Positions 6,140 through 7,954 of a DNA stretch of 7,954 bases are shown one piece after another (within the stretch, counting starts at the first letter, position 1; each line of letters begins with the position of its first letter). Both the position numbers and the translations under genes were made by a program. The notes below the pieces were generated by a model. That model did not search any database. It was not told the DNA's origin and worked only from the letters and a program-made list of their open reading frames with translations. The stretch is from assembly GCA_913043035.1 (NCBI GenBank), contig CAJWMM010000023.1, positions 1 through 7,954 on the forward strand, written 5' to 3'. This DNA is from an uncultured Gammaproteobacteria bacterium. Its GTDB lineage: Bacteria > Pseudomonadota > Gammaproteobacteria > GCA-002705445 > GCA-002716945.

Positions 6140-6212
6140 CCTCCCCACCCGGACTCGAACCAGGAACTAAACCTTAGGAGGGTCTTGTTATATCCAGTTT
6201 AACTATGGAGAG
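6140..6212 (-). tRNA. tRNA-Arg, anticodon CCU
   Basis: The minus strand folds into a complete 73-nt cloverleaf. The acceptor stem is CTCTCCA with TGGGGAG (7 bp, one G-U). The D stem is GTTA with TAAC around a loop containing GG. The anticodon stem is AGACC with GGTTT (one G-U) around the loop CTCCTAA. The variable region is 4 nt. The T stem is CCTGG with CCGGG around TTCGAGT. The discriminator is G. Anticodon CCT is complementary to plus-strand 6176-6178 and reads the Arg codon AGG. The bases after the discriminator are CAA, so CCA is not encoded and must be added enzymatically, which is uncommon for gammaproteobacterial tRNA genes. U36 and A37 meet the requirement for t6A modification, which depends on the product of the adjacent tsaB. 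The 5' end points towards tsaB, so the two genes are divergent. Confidence 0.93.
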
Positions 6213-6258
6213 AATACATAAAATTGTATATAAAAAAATTATGATGTACTATGTTTTT
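6213..6258. promoter_or_regulatory. Shared divergent promoter region of tRNA-Arg and tsaB
   Basis: Only 46 bp separate the tRNA 5' end from the preferred tsaB start, so both promoters must lie in or near this AT-rich stretch, or tsaB's promoter overlaps the tRNA gene. On the minus strand TATACA (6230-6225) is placed to start transcription about 6 bases before the tRNA, as expected for a short 5' leader. On the plus strand TATATA (6227-6232) overlaps it and could serve tsaB, with a poor TTTAAC (6198-6203) upstream at a 23-bp spacing. Neither has a convincing -35. Confidence 0.3.
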
Positions 6259-6909
6259 ATGATTATCTTGGCAATTGATTCCTCTCAAAAAGATTTATCT
6301 TTATCACTGAAAGTCGATGAAAATATAATAACTAAAACATATCAGAAAGATGGCAAACATAGTGAAATATTCCTTGAAGTAGTAAACGAAATTCTTGATA
6401 AGAATAGTATGCGAGTATCAAATCTATCAGGTATATTGTTTAATAAAGGTCCTGCTAGCTTTACAGGCACTAGAGTAGCTGCTTCATCTCTTCAAGCGAT
6501 AGGTTATAGTTTAAATATACCAGTAATAGGTATTTCGTCTCTAGAAGTAATGTCTCATGTATATTCGATAGACTCAAATGAGAGAATGTTTGATTGTGCT
6601 AAGTACGCCTATGGTGACAAGTATTTCACTGCTTCTTTTGAAAAAATTGAAAAGTTAATTCAGATTAAAGATACAGAATTAGCTGATATTGAGGTGATTG
6701 ATACGTCGCATGACAAGTATCTTATTATTAATAGAGAACTTTCTAAGTACTTACAAAAAAAGAGCATACCTCTAACATTAAATCATACAGTTTTGCCACG
6801 CGAGACAAATAGTGAAGATTTGATATCCTTCGCAGAGAAGTATATAAATCTTTGTGGGGAATTTAATCTGTCTGATACGTTACCAGATTATGCAAATCAT
6901 GAAATTTAG
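6259..6909 (+). CDS. tsaB: tRNA threonylcarbamoyladenosine biosynthesis protein TsaB
   Basis: TsaB is the non-catalytic ASKHA-fold partner of TsaD in the complex that makes t6A at position 37 of tRNAs reading ANN codons. The 216-residue protein starts directly with the family's first strand (MIILAIDSS), has the HSEIFLEVV helix near residue 34, and shows the signature NKGPASFTGTR with the following helix and GISSLE (62-95). It ends with DYANHEI, matching the PxYLR-type C-terminus. GPASFTG replaces the common GPGSFTG. The frame is open upstream to ATG 6205, but that start would place the first codons inside the antisense tRNA gene and add 18 residues before the normal N-terminus; ATG 6259 is chosen for that reason. 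ATGs at 6241 and 6244 are second choices. No Shine-Dalgarno sequence is visible before any of them. At 216 residues it is slightly shorter than E. coli TsaB (about 231). Its stop abuts the stop of psd on the other strand. Confidence 0.9.
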   Translation: MIILAIDSSQKDLSLSLKVDENIITKTYQKDGKHSEIFLEVVNEILDKNSMRVSNLSGILFNKGPASFTGTRVAASSLQAIGYSLNIPVIGISSLEVMSHVYSIDSNERMFDCAKYAYGDKYFTASFEKIEKLIQIKDTELADIEVIDTSHDKYLIINRELSKYLQKKSIPLTLNHTVLPRETNSEDLISFAEKYINLCGEFNLSDTLPDYANHEI

Positions 6910-7776
6910 TTAAGATAAGCCTCCTATCTTTTGCCCAACTCTAATCTTTTGACCTTTCTTTATTGATGATAAAAGTTTTACATTCTTATCAAATAATACA
7001 ATTACTGTTGATCCACTCTTAAACATTCCAAGCTCTTCTCCTTTATCTAAAATAATTTTCTTTTTATTATAATTACTTATGATAGTTTTTTTAGGATATG
7101 GAGGAGAAACTTCACCTCTCCACTTCACTTCTATTGACGATACATTTATTGCAGCAATGAATATTACTGCAAATGCAAGATCCTCATTTTTAAACATACA
7201 TGACAACCGCTCATTTCTTGCGTAAAGATTATTAATTTTATTTACAGCATGTTTCGCGACACTAAATAATCTACCAGGAATGTGTGATGTACTTACTAGC
7301 TTACCACTGTAAGGCATGTGTACTCTATGATAGTCTTTTGGAGATAGATAAATTGTCATAAATGAACCATCTGTAAAAACATCATTTAATTTTCGATTCT
7401 CATGCATCAAGTCATGTATCGATATCCTCTTACCTTTAACTTGAAGTATTGTATTATTATCAATATCTCCGAATTGAGTTATTGTTCCATCACAACTCGA
7501 AACAATAGATTTCTTTGTCTTATCAATTTTATGTATACCAGGTTTTAGTTCTCTCGTAAAAAAATCACAAAAGGTTTCATAATCATTTGGTGATTCATTA
7601 ACACACTCTTTCATATTTACTTTAAAAAAACTTATATAAAGCTTTATGAGATTAGGAACAAAGGGGTTTTTTGTCCTTGTTATTATGTAAGTTATTCTAG
7701 AAAAAATATAATGAGGTAATAAAAATAGCCAATATGCTTTTACAAATTCAAGTATATTATTTGTTAAATGTTTCAT
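6910..7776 (-). CDS. psd: Phosphatidylserine decarboxylase proenzyme
   Basis: Psd converts phosphatidylserine to phosphatidylethanolamine at the inner membrane, after self-cleavage that leaves a pyruvoyl group on the small alpha chain. The 288-residue length fits the bacterial membrane type. Visible features in order: a hydrophobic N-terminal region (about 14-31), FFTRELKPG (72-80), SSCDGTI (93-99, D96 at the family's conserved Asp), YLSPKDYHRVHMP (143-155, H150 and H153), PGRLFSV (167-173), ARNER (186-190), and the cleavage site FKSGSTVIVLF. Cleavage is expected between G255 and S256, giving a beta chain of 255 and an alpha chain of 33 residues. Two positions differ from common forms: SGST in place of LGST, and SSCDG in place of SPADG. 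All residues needed for self-processing that I can name are present, so I expect it to be active. Its ATG overlaps the SCO gene's stop by one base (TAATG), so it is probably translated by coupling. Confidence 0.93.
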   Translation of the reverse strand: MKHLTNNILEFVKAYWLFLLPHYIFSRITYIITRTKNPFVPNLIKLYISFFKVNMKECVNESPNDYETFCDFFTRELKPGIHKIDKTKKSIVSSCDGTITQFGDIDNNTILQVKGKRISIHDLMHENRKLNDVFTDGSFMTIYLSPKDYHRVHMPYSGKLVSTSHIPGRLFSVAKHAVNKINNLYARNERLSCMFKNEDLAFAVIFIAAINVSSIEVKWRGEVSPPYPKKTIISNYNKKKIILDKGEELGMFKSGSTVIVLFDKNVKLLSSIKKGQKIRVGQKIGGLS

Positions 7777-7954
7777 TAATTAAAACTATTTACGATATCA
7801 TCATAGATATTGTTTATTTCAATAGGAGGAGTATACAAGCCTATCAAATTTGATTCTTTATTAATTACAAATATAGCGCTTGTATGATCAAAAAACTTAA
7901 CATCGTCATTTGCCGGTATTTCTTTATAATAGACTCCAACCCTCTTAGTAAGTT
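7776..7954 (-). CDS. SCO1/SenC family copper chaperone (C-terminal 58 residues only)
   Basis: Reading leftward from the right edge, the open frame (first full codon at 7952) gives a 58-residue tail beginning LTKRVGVYYKEIP and ending at TAA 7778-7776. The segment VYYK...FFDHTSAIFVINKESNLIGLY is the characteristic end of SCO proteins: a thioredoxin-fold strand, then D-H-T/S with the conserved histidine that binds copper beside the CxxxC motif, then the FVI-D/N strand. The CxxxC motif and N-terminal membrane anchor lie outside the window. Family members deliver copper to the CuA site of cytochrome c oxidase or act as periplasmic thiol reductases. It overlaps psd by one base and is probably its operon partner; there is no obvious pathway link to phospholipid synthesis. 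Confidence 0.85.
   Translation of the reverse strand, partial: LTKRVGVYYKEIPANDDVKFFDHTSAIFVINKESNLIGLYTPPIEINNIYDDIVNSFN

Noticed and set aside
6205..6258. ATG 6205 as the tsaB start
   Set aside because: It falls within the antisense tRNA gene and adds 18 residues before the MIILAIDSS strand with which TsaB proteins normally begin.
1..7954. CRISPR array, insertion sequence, toxin-antitoxin pair or phage-defence genes
   Set aside because: There are no spaced direct repeats, transposase motifs, terminal inverted repeats or defence domains; all long frames are accounted for by metabolic and housekeeping genes.

Overview
The window is about one third G+C by eye, very densely packed, and carries bacterial housekeeping genes with gammaproteobacterial features: a TonB-dependent outer-membrane receptor, TsaB, a Psd-type phosphatidylserine decarboxylase, an SCO-family copper protein and a lipoprotein. 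Short or absent intergenic gaps, 1-base TAATG overlaps and convergent genes that abut with no gap suggest a streamlined, probably marine, free-living gammaproteobacterium. The lineage is an inference from style and gene content; no marker here fixes it.

Left part (1-1740, + strand): the C-terminal part of a TonB-dependent receptor that enters from the left edge. It resembles ZnuD-type zinc receptors and carries a histidine/glutamate-rich extracellular loop. It is followed by 66 bp with no clear terminator.

Central part (1807-5605, + strand): a tight three-gene unit for a glucosylglycerate cycle. It encodes a HAD phosphatase of the mannosyl-/glucosyl-3-phosphoglycerate phosphatase family, a GT81 glucosyl-3-phosphoglycerate synthase, and a GH13_18 sucrose-phosphorylase-like enzyme that in this context is best read as glucosylglycerate phosphorylase. 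The first two would make the compatible solute glucosylglycerate from an NDP-glucose and 3-phosphoglycerate. The third would take it apart again with phosphate, recovering glucose-1-phosphate and glycerate. A 39-residue membrane peptide follows at the end of the unit.

Right part (5737-7954): a small minus-strand lipoprotein gene with a perfect extended -10 promoter placed so close to its ATG that the mRNA looks leaderless; a 118-bp intergenic stretch with two inverted repeats and two long G-tracts; a minus-strand tRNA-Arg(CCU) without an encoded CCA; tsaB (t6A tRNA modification) divergent from that tRNA; and a minus-strand SCO-psd pair that converges on tsaB with no intervening base. The SCO gene leaves the window on the right and overlaps psd by one base.

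The most interesting content is the self-contained synthesis-plus-phosphorolysis module for glucosylglycerate. The architecture of the 6022-6258 intergenic and tRNA region comes second. I did not find evidence for a wholly new defence or mobile system.
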